Notes under the pieces: generated by a model
Seen by the model: the letters and a program-made list of their open reading frames with translations, nothing else
The model's database searches: none
Told to the model about the DNA's origin: nothing
DNA from: CAZHTS01 sp964535315
GTDB lineage: Bacteria > Chloroflexota > Anaerolineae > Anaerolineales > Anaerolineaceae
Assembly: GCA_964535315.1 (NCBI GenBank)
Contig: CAZHTS010000032.1
Span: 1-52,121 of the forward strand
Reading direction: 5' to 3'
DNA: 52,121 nucleotides
Translations under genes and position numbers: made by a program
Shown here: piece by piece, positions 1 to 7,093 of the stretch
Layout: each line of letters begins with the position of its first letter
Position numbering within the stretch: position 1 is the stretch's first letter

Positions 1-774
1 GATGTTGCGCCCGGTGGTGGTGGTGATCGCTTTGACCTTCTTGCCGGCGCCGCGGTCGTGGCGGGCAAACAGGGGTTGGGCGCTGAGCGCCCGTCCGGCG
101 GCGCCATCCAGTGGGGCGCGGGCGCTCAGATAGGTCTTCAACGCCTCCAGGCTGCGCTGGGAGAAACGCACCAGCGCCTGTTTGTTGCCCTTGCCGATGA
201 TGATGGCGCGGCCTTCGTTCCAATCCACGTCGCCGCGGCGCAGGGCGCAGGCCTCGTGGACGCGCAGCCCGGTATCCGCCAGGGTGAGCAGGAAGGCGCG
301 GTCGCGCAGGTTGCGCAGGCGCTCTTCTTCGTCTGCCACGGCGGCGGCGGTCAGGCCGTCCAATTGTTCGAGGATCTGGTCGATGGCGTCGCGCGGAAAT
401 TGCGGCAGGCGCAGCCCGGGGCGGCGGGCGCGCTGGCGGATGAGCAGGCGCACGCGCGGCAGGTTGACCTCGGCCAGGCGCCCGGCGGCGAGATACTCGT
501 AGAAATTGGCGGCGGCGGTGATGTATAACCGTTCGGTGGTGGGAGCGTAGCCCTTTAAATCGGCTGCCAGCCAGGAAATGGCGTCTTCGCATAGGGCGCT
601 CACCGGGGTGGTTTCAATGTCAATATTGTTAGCATTCAATGTATCACGAAAGACCGCCAGGCCGTTCTGATAGGTGCGCGCCGTGTTCTCGCTGCGCGAC
701 AGCCGCACGCTGTCCAGGTAGGCGGCCAGTGCGGCGGCGATGCTGGGAGACGGTGGGGGAAGCGTAGGGTTCAT
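1..774 (-). CDS. Tyrosine recombinase (XerC/D-like integrase), 3' end cut by window edge
   Basis: The minus strand is open from an ATG at 772-774 to the first base (258 codons, no stop), so the C-terminus is missing. The N-terminal ~100 residues form a SAM-like core-binding domain (SENTARTYQNGLAVF). The catalytic domain follows, with the first catalytic arginine in TDTGLRVHEACALRRGDVDW and the beta-hairpin lysine region in IIGKGNKQALVRFS. The later HxxR, H/W and Tyr motifs would lie outside the window. The family cuts and rejoins DNA at short inverted-repeat sites. It could be a chromosomal Xer protein or a mobile-element integrase; no element genes are seen on this side. An AT-rich region with inverted repeats lies directly upstream. 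Confidence 0.88.
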   Translation of the reverse strand, partial: MNPTLPPPSPSIAAALAAYLDSVRLSRSENTARTYQNGLAVFRDTLNANNIDIETTPVSALCEDAISWLAADLKGYAPTTERLYITAAANFYEYLAAGRLAEVNLPRVRLLIRQRARRPGLRLPQFPRDAIDQILEQLDGLTAAAVADEEERLRNLRDRAFLLTLADTGLRVHEACALRRGDVDWNEGRAIIIGKGNKQALVRFSQRSLEALKTYLSARAPLDGAAGRALSAQPLFARHDRGAGKKVKAITTTTGRNI

Positions 775-1147
775 AGAACATATTTCCTGTGTTGATAAAA
801 AGAGAGGGCAGGGGCGTAGGCGGATATGAGACCGGCTCTCTCATCCAAAAAAACTTTTCCGCCGTTCTTCTGCGCGGCCGGGAGGGCTGCAAGGCTGCTG
901 CCGGTTTGCGGTGGGGGAAGTTCCCGGTAGGGGCCCCTGTCTTGATCCCGGCGCCGTATGGAGCCTTTGCCGCCGGTTTCACCTGTGGCGCAAGGACGCC
1001 GCGCGAGCGCTCAACGATAACTTCATTTTATCATAATGTTTGCGATAATGATAGTTATCGAAAGCATAAACAAGAAAGATACAAAAAAACTCTCTTGAAA
1101 GCAGTTTCCTGCGGCCACCGCACAGCCCGCGAGACAAATTGATCCAG
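775..1147. other. Intergenic stretch without a supported gene
   Basis: The 373 bp between the recombinase start and the end of the membrane-protein gene hold no convincing coding region. Open frames here (for example 789-1142 on plus) have no recognisable composition or ribosome-binding site. Base content shifts from GC-rich (860-1010) to AT-rich (1014-1100). The AT-rich part contains the nested inverted repeats listed separately. Confidence 0.6.
1015..1060. repeat. Nested inverted repeats in AT-rich DNA near the recombinase gene
   Basis: CGATAAC at 1015-1021 is inverted as GTTATCG at 1054-1060. Within this, CGATAA (1043-1048) and TTATCG (1055-1060) form a perfect 6-bp inverted repeat with a 6-bp spacer. 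TATCATAAT (1029-1037) and ATAATGATA (1045-1053) form a 9-bp repeat with one mismatch and a 7-bp spacer. Paired ~10-bp arms around a 6-8 bp centre resemble recombinase core sites or a regulator operator. The function is inferred from layout alone. Confidence 0.4.
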
Positions 1148-1810
1148 TCATCCTGCGCCAGTGGGCCGAGATTGGGCGCCCTGCCCTTTTACAAAGCCAT
1201 ACGCGGTACGAACATAATACAGCAGCCAGAAGACAACAGCGGCGAACTTGAAACTATCCTCGACAAAGGTGATCGATTCGGCGAATAAATCGTCGATAAA
1301 AATCGAAAATGCGAAAGCAGCAAGCGCCGCTAACAAAATTTCGTAGTCAGTTTGCAGCAGCGACGAGCGATATTTGTATAAATACATCAATACAAATAAT
1401 ATATATAGCCCGTATGTTAAATGCTCCGGCGCGCCGGTCAGTTCGGGAATCACCACCTCATGAAATTGGAACAGGTCGTCCAGGCCAAGAAAAAGACTGA
1501 TCCCTCCACCGATGCATAAAAAGCCCCGTTGTTCCTGTTTCGTCTCCAGTAAAGCGCCGGCAAATACACTGATCGCGCCGGTAGACAGCCAGATCATCAC
1601 TCCCAGGTTCGATAAAATTCCTATGTAAACCGGCAAACCAGCCACAGCCAAAGGATCGCGCGTCAACCGGGAAACGGGCGTAGATGTCAGCGCTCCCAGT
1701 AAAACAACCAACAAGCTTGCTCCCAAGGCCAGAAGCCCTCCCATCAGGATGACTTCTCGGCTCTTCCAAAAGCGTTGAAATAAATGGGACGTTGTCGTTT
1801 TTATTCTCAT
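1148..1810 (-). CDS. Multi-pass membrane protein of unknown function
   Basis: The protein has 220 residues with about six hydrophobic segments: roughly 20-42, 55-85, 98-108, 132-147, 158-172 and 186-205. A conserved-looking acidic/His stretch, DDLFQFHEVVIPE, sits between segments and could bind metal or form a polar channel lining. The start ATG at 1808-1810 is preceded by GAGGAGAAAGG. I do not recognise a family. The 3' neighbour is the recombinase on the same strand but 373 bp away, so co-transcription is unlikely. A tandem 19-bp repeat lies immediately upstream of the start. Confidence 0.7.
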   Translation of the reverse strand: MRIKTTTSHLFQRFWKSREVILMGGLLALGASLLVVLLGALTSTPVSRLTRDPLAVAGLPVYIGILSNLGVMIWLSTGAISVFAGALLETKQEQRGFLCIGGGISLFLGLDDLFQFHEVVIPELTGAPEHLTYGLYILFVLMYLYKYRSSLLQTDYEILLAALAAFAFSIFIDDLFAESITFVEDSFKFAAVVFWLLYYVRTAYGFVKGQGAQSRPTGAG

Positions 1811-1819
1811 CGCCTTTCT

Positions 1820-1857
1820 CCTCTAATGGGGTAAATTTCCTCTAATAGGTTAAGTTT
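1820..1857. repeat. Two head-to-tail 19-bp repeats upstream of the membrane-protein gene
   Basis: Units at 1820-1838 and 1839-1857 both begin CCTCTAAT and match at 16 of 19 positions (second unit: CCTCTAATAGGTTAAGTTT). Read on minus, the downstream copy contributes the ATTAGAGG ribosome-binding site of the 1148-1810 gene. The tandem could be a duplicated operator or a replication-slippage duplication of the leader. Confidence 0.5.
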
Positions 1858-1943
1858 ATCAATTTTCGGGCAAATCGCCAAATCAACGCAAGACGTTTTG
1901 ATCTTGATCGTGATACAATCAGGCATCATTTTATTACGAGGTC

Positions 1944-2987
1944 ATGAAGAAGTATATGCAAAGACCCGATCTTACCCATGTAGATGCAGCCGTGATTGCT
2001 TACATCGAACACCTGGAAGGATTGCTCAAAATAAAAGCCCGGCAATCCGAGATTATCGTTGAAAGGCCAGTCGACACCACACCGCTTCCCGCCGAGCCCC
2101 CTACTACCCAGGGCATCATTACAATTAGTCGTCAGGGAATGGCAAAAAGAACCTATCGCCACCTGTACAGCCGGCAACATCGCGGCGGCATGGGTGTCTT
2201 TGATCTGGACGTCAATGAACCCGATTACCCCAGCCTGCTGGTTTGCGCAGAGGAAGGCCAGAATTTGCTGCTCTTTACCAATCGTGCCCGGGCGTTTCGC
2301 ATCAGCACGGGGCGGCTGGAAGCGCAGGCGGTGCGCAGTAAGGGCGAATATTTATTGGAGCGTTTACCAATTGAAAATGAGGAAACGCTAGCCGCAGTCT
2401 TGCCCGAACGCGCCAACGGCTACATCACGCTGGTCAGCCGCAGCGGCCGGATTCGCTGTCTGCGCCACCATCTGTTTGGCGAGCACATGAAACCGGGCAC
2501 CGCCATGTATCGCTACGAAGACTTTGGCCCTCTGGCTGCTGTTGCCTGGACGCCGGGTGACGCAGATTTGTTTATTGCCACTCGCAAAGGCATGGCCATT
2601 CGCTTCAGCGAAAAACTGGTACCGCCCCAGGGCGATTGGGGAATTCGTCTGAACAGCGGAGATGAGGTTGTGACGGTGACTGCTGTTTATCCGGACGGCG
2701 ACGTCTTCCTGTTGGGCAGCGATGGTAAAGGCACCATTCGGCAGATGAGCGGATTTGCCGCCAACAAATCAATGGGCGGCAGCGGCAAGATTGCCATCAA
2801 AACCGATCATCTGGTGGGAGCGACCGCGGTTGAAGCAAACGAGGACATCTTTGTAATCACACGATTGGGCAAGATGATCCGTTTCATGAGCGACGAGGTG
2901 CCCCCCACCGAAGGCACAATTCAGGGCGTCAATTGCCTGGCGTTGCGCGCCGACGAGCCTGTAGCTTTAATCAAGAGCCCCTGTTGA
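1944..2987 (+). CDS. Stand-alone DNA gyrase A C-terminal (beta-pinwheel) domain protein
   Basis: The 347-residue protein is made of GyrA C-terminal blade repeats, with ITISRQGMAKR, LLLFTNRARAFRI, LVSRSGRIRCL, FIATRKGMAIRF, FLLGSDGKGTIRQM and FVITRLGKMIRF marking successive blades. A GyrA-box-like QHRGGMG is at residues 78-84. The N-terminal breakage-reunion part of GyrA (catalytic Tyr, winged helix) is absent, and the start is clear (ATG with GAGG at 1938-1941). The first ~55 residues are a short helical extension. The domain wraps DNA in gyrase, so a DNA-bending or gyrase-accessory role is inferred. A perfect terminator closes the gene, which appears monocistronic. TACAAT at 1914-1919 is a possible -10. 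Confidence 0.85.
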   Translation: MKKYMQRPDLTHVDAAVIAYIEHLEGLLKIKARQSEIIVERPVDTTPLPAEPPTTQGIITISRQGMAKRTYRHLYSRQHRGGMGVFDLDVNEPDYPSLLVCAEEGQNLLLFTNRARAFRISTGRLEAQAVRSKGEYLLERLPIENEETLAAVLPERANGYITLVSRSGRIRCLRHHLFGEHMKPGTAMYRYEDFGPLAAVAWTPGDADLFIATRKGMAIRFSEKLVPPQGDWGIRLNSGDEVVTVTAVYPDGDVFLLGSDGKGTIRQMSGFAANKSMGGSGKIAIKTDHLVGATAVEANEDIFVITRLGKMIRFMSDEVPPTEGTIQGVNCLALRADEPVALIKSPC

Positions 2988-3003
2988 TACAGGGGCTCTT
3001 TGT
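2973..3003 (+). terminator. Rho-independent terminator after the GyrA-CTD gene
   Basis: AAGAGCCCCTG (2973-2983) pairs perfectly with CAGGGGCTCTT (2990-3000) over 11 bp around a 6-nt loop, followed by a short T-rich tail. The stop codon of the gene (2985-2987) lies inside the loop. Confidence 0.85.
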
Positions 3004-3019
3004 GATTAGACCGAACGCA

Positions 3020-3048
3020 TTGCAAATCGTTTCATAGCAGCGTAAAAT
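3020..3048 (+). promoter_or_regulatory. Sigma-70-type promoter of the VOC-larA-MFS unit
   Basis: TTGCAA (3020-3025) and TAAAAT (3043-3048) are separated by exactly 17 bp. Transcription would begin near 3055, at or next to the ATG at 3056, which has no Shine-Dalgarno sequence. A leaderless mRNA is therefore likely. Confidence 0.55.
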
Positions 3049-3055
3049 AAGCAGC

Positions 3056-3433
3056 ATGCCCCCCATCCAACAACAAATCACCTTTCTGTACACGGCGGAT
3101 CTGCAGGCTACGGACGAGTTTTATCAAAAGATCATGGGGTTGCCGCTGGCTGTCGATCAGGGTGCCTGCCGGATTTACCGCGTAACCCCCCAAAGCTATT
3201 GGGGCTTCTGTGCACATCTGCAAGAAATGGCGCACCCAGAAAACATCATTCTGACTCTGGTCACCCCCGCCGTAGATGAGTGGTACCAGCATTTGATGAG
3301 CAAAGGGGTGCATTTTGAAAGTCCACCCCATACAAACCCCAAATTCAATATTTATCACTGTTTTCTGCGTGATCCCAACAACTATCGCATTGAAATCCAA
3401 TATTTTCTGCATCCTTTTGGGGAAATCCATTAA
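3056..3433 (+). CDS. VOC-fold (glyoxalase/bleomycin-resistance/dioxygenase superfamily) protein
   Basis: This is a 125-residue single-domain protein. The beta-alpha-beta-beta-beta pattern of the fold is seen in ITFLYTADLQATDEFYQKIMGLPLAVDQG and again in CFLRDPNNYRIEIQYF, where the closing Glu typical of the family's metal site lies in IEIQ. The reaction cannot be told from sequence, since members range from glyoxalase I to antibiotic-binding proteins. It lies 14 bp before larA and is probably co-transcribed with it. The start matches a promoter 7 nt upstream rather than a ribosome-binding site. Confidence 0.85.
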   Translation: MPPIQQQITFLYTADLQATDEFYQKIMGLPLAVDQGACRIYRVTPQSYWGFCAHLQEMAHPENIILTLVTPAVDEWYQHLMSKGVHFESPPHTNPKFNIYHCFLRDPNNYRIEIQYFLHPFGEIH

Positions 3434-3447
3434 CTGTCGAGGAGCGT

Positions 3448-4725
3448 ATGGTTTCTTATCGTGTGCCTTACGGACGTGGTGAAGTGTCATTTGATCTTCC
3501 GGATGGTTGTCTGGCCGACTGGATTGCCCCAGAGGATGTTCCGGCAGCCAGCGATCAGGAAGCAGTGGTTTGTGCGGCGTTGGAGAACCCGGTCGGAGGG
3601 GTTTCCTTCGAACAATTTCGCGGTGTTCGCTCGGCTGTCATTGCAGTCAACGATAAGACCCGTCCTGTACCTCACCAGTTCTTACTGCCGCCCTTGTTGC
3701 GGCAGTTGGAAAGATGGGGGTTACCGCCAGAAAAAATTCTGCTCATCATTGCGACTGGCACCCACACCCCCACCCCACCCGAAGAATTTGCCAGTATTCT
3801 ACCGCAGGAAATTCTGGAGCGTTATCCGGTGATATCACACGATAGCGATGATGAACGCAATCTTGTGAGCCTGGGTAGCACTTCACGGGGAACACCGGTA
3901 TGGGTTAACAGGCGCTATTATGAGGCGGATTTACGCATTGTAGTCGGCAATATTGAACCCCACCATTTTATGGGGTTCTCCGGAGGCGTCAAGAGCGCTT
4001 CGATTGGCCTGACCGGAAGAAACACAATCAATCAAAACCATATCATGTTGATGGATGCGCAATCGCGTGTGGCCGCCTACCACAGCCCGATACGTCAGGA
4101 TGTCGAGGAGATCGGGCAAAAAATCGGCGTCCATCTGGCGCTCAACGCCGTTTTGAATGGCAAGAAGCAAATCGTTCAGGCCTTTTTTGGCGAGCCCGTG
4201 GCGGTGATGCTGGCGGGTATCCCTGTGGCGCGCAAAATTTGCCAGACGCCCGTTCAGGGACTGTACGATCTGGTGATTGCATCGGTGGGCGGACACCCCA
4301 AGGACATTAACCTGTATCAATCACAAAAGGCGTTGACCCACGCGTCCATGTTGACCCGCGACGGCGGTGTTGCCATCCTGGTGGCAGATTGCCCGGAAGG
4401 CAGCGGTAGCGCCGCGTACGAGCAATTTGTCAACCAGGTGAGCTCTCATCAGGAAGCTATCACCCGGTTTAAAGAGATGGGCTTTCGGGTGGGGCCCCAC
4501 AAGGCCTACCAAATCGCCCGTGACGCCATCCGCATCCAGGTTATTCTGGTGTCCAGTATGGATGTGGGGCGCGTGCGCAAACTTTTGCTTGCGCCGGCTG
4601 CCGATATCCAATCCGCCATCCAACAGGCCTTTGCACTTTTGCCACCCAATCCACGTATCGCCATTCTGCCTCGTGCCACCAATACAATCCCGGTTGATCC
4701 TGAACAGATTGAGCCTATTGCATGA
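3448..4725 (+). CDS. larA: LarA-type nickel-pincer racemase (lactate racemase family)
   Basis: The protein has 425 residues, the usual LarA length. The residues that matter in Lactiplantibacillus plantarum LarA are all present with a constant small offset: Arg in NDKTRP (R72), His in ATGTHTPT (H106), H172 and the pincer-bearing Lys K182 in the PHHFMGFSGGVK region, and H198 in GRNTINQNH. The family racemises or epimerises alpha-hydroxyacids using a Ni-pincer nucleotide made by LarB, LarC and LarE, none of which is in this window. GGAG precedes the ATG at 3448. The stop overlaps the start of the MFS gene (ATGA), so the two are translationally coupled. Lactate or another 2-hydroxyacid may be the substrate. 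Confidence 0.9.
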   Translation: MVSYRVPYGRGEVSFDLPDGCLADWIAPEDVPAASDQEAVVCAALENPVGGVSFEQFRGVRSAVIAVNDKTRPVPHQFLLPPLLRQLERWGLPPEKILLIIATGTHTPTPPEEFASILPQEILERYPVISHDSDDERNLVSLGSTSRGTPVWVNRRYYEADLRIVVGNIEPHHFMGFSGGVKSASIGLTGRNTINQNHIMLMDAQSRVAAYHSPIRQDVEEIGQKIGVHLALNAVLNGKKQIVQAFFGEPVAVMLAGIPVARKICQTPVQGLYDLVIASVGGHPKDINLYQSQKALTHASMLTRDGGVAILVADCPEGSGSAAYEQFVNQVSSHQEAITRFKEMGFRVGPHKAYQIARDAIRIQVILVSSMDVGRVRKLLLAPAADIQSAIQQAFALLPPNPRIAILPRATNTIPVDPEQIEPIA

Positions 4726-6173
4726 GACGAGGCCTGCCTTGGTATGATTATCTGACCTTCAACATTTATTGGGTCGGCCTGACCAGTCTATCGCAAACGC
4801 TCACCCCGGTTGTGCTGCCGCTGTTGGTGCAGCAGTTTGTCGGCGAAGCGCAAAAGGGCCGTTATTATGGCATGCTGCGCCTGGGGACTTTGATGACCGC
4901 ATTGTTGGTCCAGGCGCTGGCAGGGATGCTCTCCGACCGGAGCGCATCGCGCTTTGGCCGGCGCCGCCCGTTTATCGTCATCGGCACCCTGGCCGATCTG
5001 GTTTTTATCAGCCTGATCGGGTTTTCAGCCGGGCTCAGCGGCATTAACGGTTACTGGTTTTTGTTTGCGGTGATGATCCTGTTGATGTTTGCCACCAATA
5101 CGGCACATGCAGCCTTACAGGGGATCATCCCCGACCTGGTTCCCGATGAATTAAGGGGGCGATTTTCGGGGGTGAAAGCCGTTCTGGAAATCCCCCTACC
5201 GTTAATCCTGATCTCCTTCACCCTGGCGCGCTGGATTGGAAACGGAAACTTGTGGGGCGGGTTGATCGGGCTGATGGTCATTTTGTTCGTCGTCATGTGT
5301 GTGGCGCTCTTGATCCCGGAACGGCCATTATCTGAGCCGCCTCCCCCGCTGGAATGGGCGCCGTTTGTACGCTTTGCCGGCATGACAGTGGCTTTTACCG
5401 GGGTCATTCTTGGAACGGGATATCTGGCGCGCTTATTGACACAGGCTGTCGTGCTTCCAACGGCGCCGGTTAAGTCGGTCTTGTTGTCCGGCGTCATTGG
5501 TTTGGCGGCAATGCTTCTATCGGTTGGTTTTGGCGTATGGAGCAGTCTGCGCATCGGGTTGGGGGATGAGTTCAAACGGCAGCCGGCCTTTGGCTGGTGG
5601 GTGGTCAACCGGCTGACATTTTTGATTGGGGCGAACAACCTGGGAAGCTTCATGATTTACTTTTTCCAAGCGCGGTTGGGGTTGGTGCGCGAAGAAGCTG
5701 CCAGGCCGGCAGCGACCTTATCCATGCTTGTGGGAATTTTTATCTTGCTCTCTGCCCTACCCAGCGGCTGGCTGGCGGATCGCTTTGGGCGTAAAAAGCT
5801 GGTGGGTATCGCAGGCTGGCTGGCAACCACGGGCACCCTGATTGCCCTGGCAACCCCTGAGCTTACGGTGATCTATTTGGGCAGTTGTATTTTGGGGACA
5901 GGATTGGGGTTATTCTACTCGGCCAACTGGGCGTTGGGCACTCAGGTCGTTCCCTCGGCCAGGGCAGGTGGGTTTCTGGGGATCGCCAACCTGGCGGGAG
6001 CCGGCGCCGGGGCAATCGGCGCCTATATTGGCGGCCCGATTGCCGATATCCTCAGCACACAGATCGCTTTTATTCCGGGCATCGGGTATCTCTTGATCTT
6101 TGCTGTGTATGGTGTTCTCTTTGTCCTCTCTACCCTGGCGCTGAAAGGGGTATCGCCTGGCGCCCCAGACTAA
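4722..6173 (+). CDS. MFS transporter coupled to larA
   Basis: The 483-residue protein has about 12 hydrophobic segments and the MFS signature after TM2 (GMLSDRSASRFGRRRPFIVIG), with the symmetric copy in the second half (GWLADRFGRKKLVG). The insert PLSEPPPPLEWAP marks the central cytoplasmic loop. Its layout resembles sugar/GPH-like MFS carriers. Start and larA stop share ATGA (4722-4725), which argues that it moves the racemase's substrate or product, but specificity cannot be read from sequence. Confidence 0.85.
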   Translation: MRRGLPWYDYLTFNIYWVGLTSLSQTLTPVVLPLLVQQFVGEAQKGRYYGMLRLGTLMTALLVQALAGMLSDRSASRFGRRRPFIVIGTLADLVFISLIGFSAGLSGINGYWFLFAVMILLMFATNTAHAALQGIIPDLVPDELRGRFSGVKAVLEIPLPLILISFTLARWIGNGNLWGGLIGLMVILFVVMCVALLIPERPLSEPPPPLEWAPFVRFAGMTVAFTGVILGTGYLARLLTQAVVLPTAPVKSVLLSGVIGLAAMLLSVGFGVWSSLRIGLGDEFKRQPAFGWWVVNRLTFLIGANNLGSFMIYFFQARLGLVREEAARPAATLSMLVGIFILLSALPSGWLADRFGRKKLVGIAGWLATTGTLIALATPELTVIYLGSCILGTGLGLFYSANWALGTQVVPSARAGGFLGIANLAGAGAGAIGAYIGGPIADILSTQIAFIPGIGYLLIFAVYGVLFVLSTLALKGVSPGAPD

Positions 6174-6184
6174 GACAGTCCTAT

Positions 6185-6216
6185 TTGCAACGTTCTGGGA
6201 CTTTTTGGGTTATAAT
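6185..6216 (+). promoter_or_regulatory. Candidate promoter for the asp23-nusB(-pckA) unit
   Basis: TATAAT at 6211-6216 is a perfect -10 element. The best -35-like hexamer, TTGCAA (6185-6190), is 20 bp away, longer than ideal, so the -35 is uncertain. It lies 35 bp before the Asp23/Gls24 start. Confidence 0.5.
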
Positions 6217-6250
6217 TAGCGCAGTGTTGTATTATTGCCGAGGAGATGCT

Positions 6251-6619
6251 ATGTCGGAACAACAGATCCGCCCCCCTGGAAAAACTACCATCGCTCCCGA
6301 TGTATTAATTACGATTGCCCGTCTGACCACCCTGAGTGTAGCCGGTGTAAATCGGATGGCTACGGCTCCTACCGATGTGAATCGTTGGTTCTCGCGTACT
6401 CCATCGGATGGGGTTCACATCGCGGTGGAAAATAATACCGTGTATGCTGATATTTATGTCGTTTTGAATCGCGACACCAACGTGCGTGAAGTTAGCCGGA
6501 GCATTCAAAGCCAGATTGCCCGCGCCGTTTCGGAAATGGTCGGCATGGAGGTCGGCAAAATTAACGTTCACGTTGAAGACATTGATTATAGTTTAGAGGG
6601 CGCCGGTCGAACCGTATGA
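6251..6619 (+). CDS. Asp23/Gls24 family envelope stress response protein
   Basis: The ATG at 6251 is chosen because GAGGAG lies just upstream and a TATAAT sits at 6211; a longer in-frame opening from 5885 would run through the MFS gene. The 122-residue product shows the family pattern: a segment beginning TTIAPDVLITIARLTTLSVAGV, then YADIYVVLNRDTNVREVSRSIQSQIARAVSEMVG, ending in GKINVHVEDIDY. Family members are small alkaline-shock or envelope-associated proteins of unclear mechanism. The stop overlaps the nusB start by ATGA (6616-6619), an arrangement seen in Gram-positive relatives. Confidence 0.88.
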   Translation: MSEQQIRPPGKTTIAPDVLITIARLTTLSVAGVNRMATAPTDVNRWFSRTPSDGVHIAVENNTVYADIYVVLNRDTNVREVSRSIQSQIARAVSEMVGMEVGKINVHVEDIDYSLEGAGRTV

Positions 6620-7050
6620 AATCGCGAACCAAGGCACGAAGCATTGCCTTGCAGGTACTTTACGAAATTGATCTGACCGGGCATCTTCCGGCTGTTTCTC
6701 TTCAACAAAGGTTGGATGAAGAAGCGCTCGATGCGGGTCTGGTTGAATTTACCCGGCAGATCGTTTTTGGCGTTTTGCCATTGACCCAAAAGCTGGATGA
6801 ATTAATCGCACAACATGCCCCCGAATGGCCGCTCGATCAGGTGGCCGTTATTGATCGGAATATTTTGCGGATTGCCCTATGGGAATTTGCCGTTGAAGCA
6901 TGCACTCCTATTAAAGTGGCGATCAATGAAGCAATCGAGCTGGCAAAAATATATGGTTCGGATAGTACGCCGCGCTTTGTGAACGGTGTCCTGGGCAGTC
7001 TGGCAGCCCGTCAGACTGAAATCAGGCAATCCTTTGTTTCAAACACTTAG
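6616..7050 (+). CDS. nusB: Transcription antitermination factor NusB
   Basis: The all-helical 144-residue protein starts with the typical SRTKARSIALQVLYEIDLTG (Arg-rich RNA-binding helix) and ends with IDRNILRIALWEF, IKVAINEAIELAKIYGSDSTPRFVNGVLG, the NusB hallmark. NusB binds boxA RNA with NusE (S10) in rRNA antitermination complexes. It is translationally coupled to the upstream Asp23/Gls24 gene. pckA follows 43 bp downstream and may be read from the same transcript. Confidence 0.95.
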   Translation: MKSRTKARSIALQVLYEIDLTGHLPAVSLQQRLDEEALDAGLVEFTRQIVFGVLPLTQKLDELIAQHAPEWPLDQVAVIDRNILRIALWEFAVEACTPIKVAINEAIELAKIYGSDSTPRFVNGVLGSLAARQTEIRQSFVSNT

Positions 7051-7093
7051 CACGAACTGCTGTTTACAAACTACACAGACTCGGAGGCTTAAC

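Noticed and set aside
58..528. Long plus-strand frame at the left edge
   Set aside because: It is antisense to the recombinase, whose motifs are clear on minus; high GC makes the opposite frame open.
789..1142. Open frame upstream of the recombinase, plus strand, 117 codons
   Set aside because: No ribosome-binding site or family resemblance; it runs from GC-rich into AT-rich intergenic DNA with a composition break.
5885..6250. Longer N-terminus for the Asp23/Gls24 protein
   Set aside because: The extension overlaps the MFS gene and a promoter and ribosome-binding site sit just before 6251.
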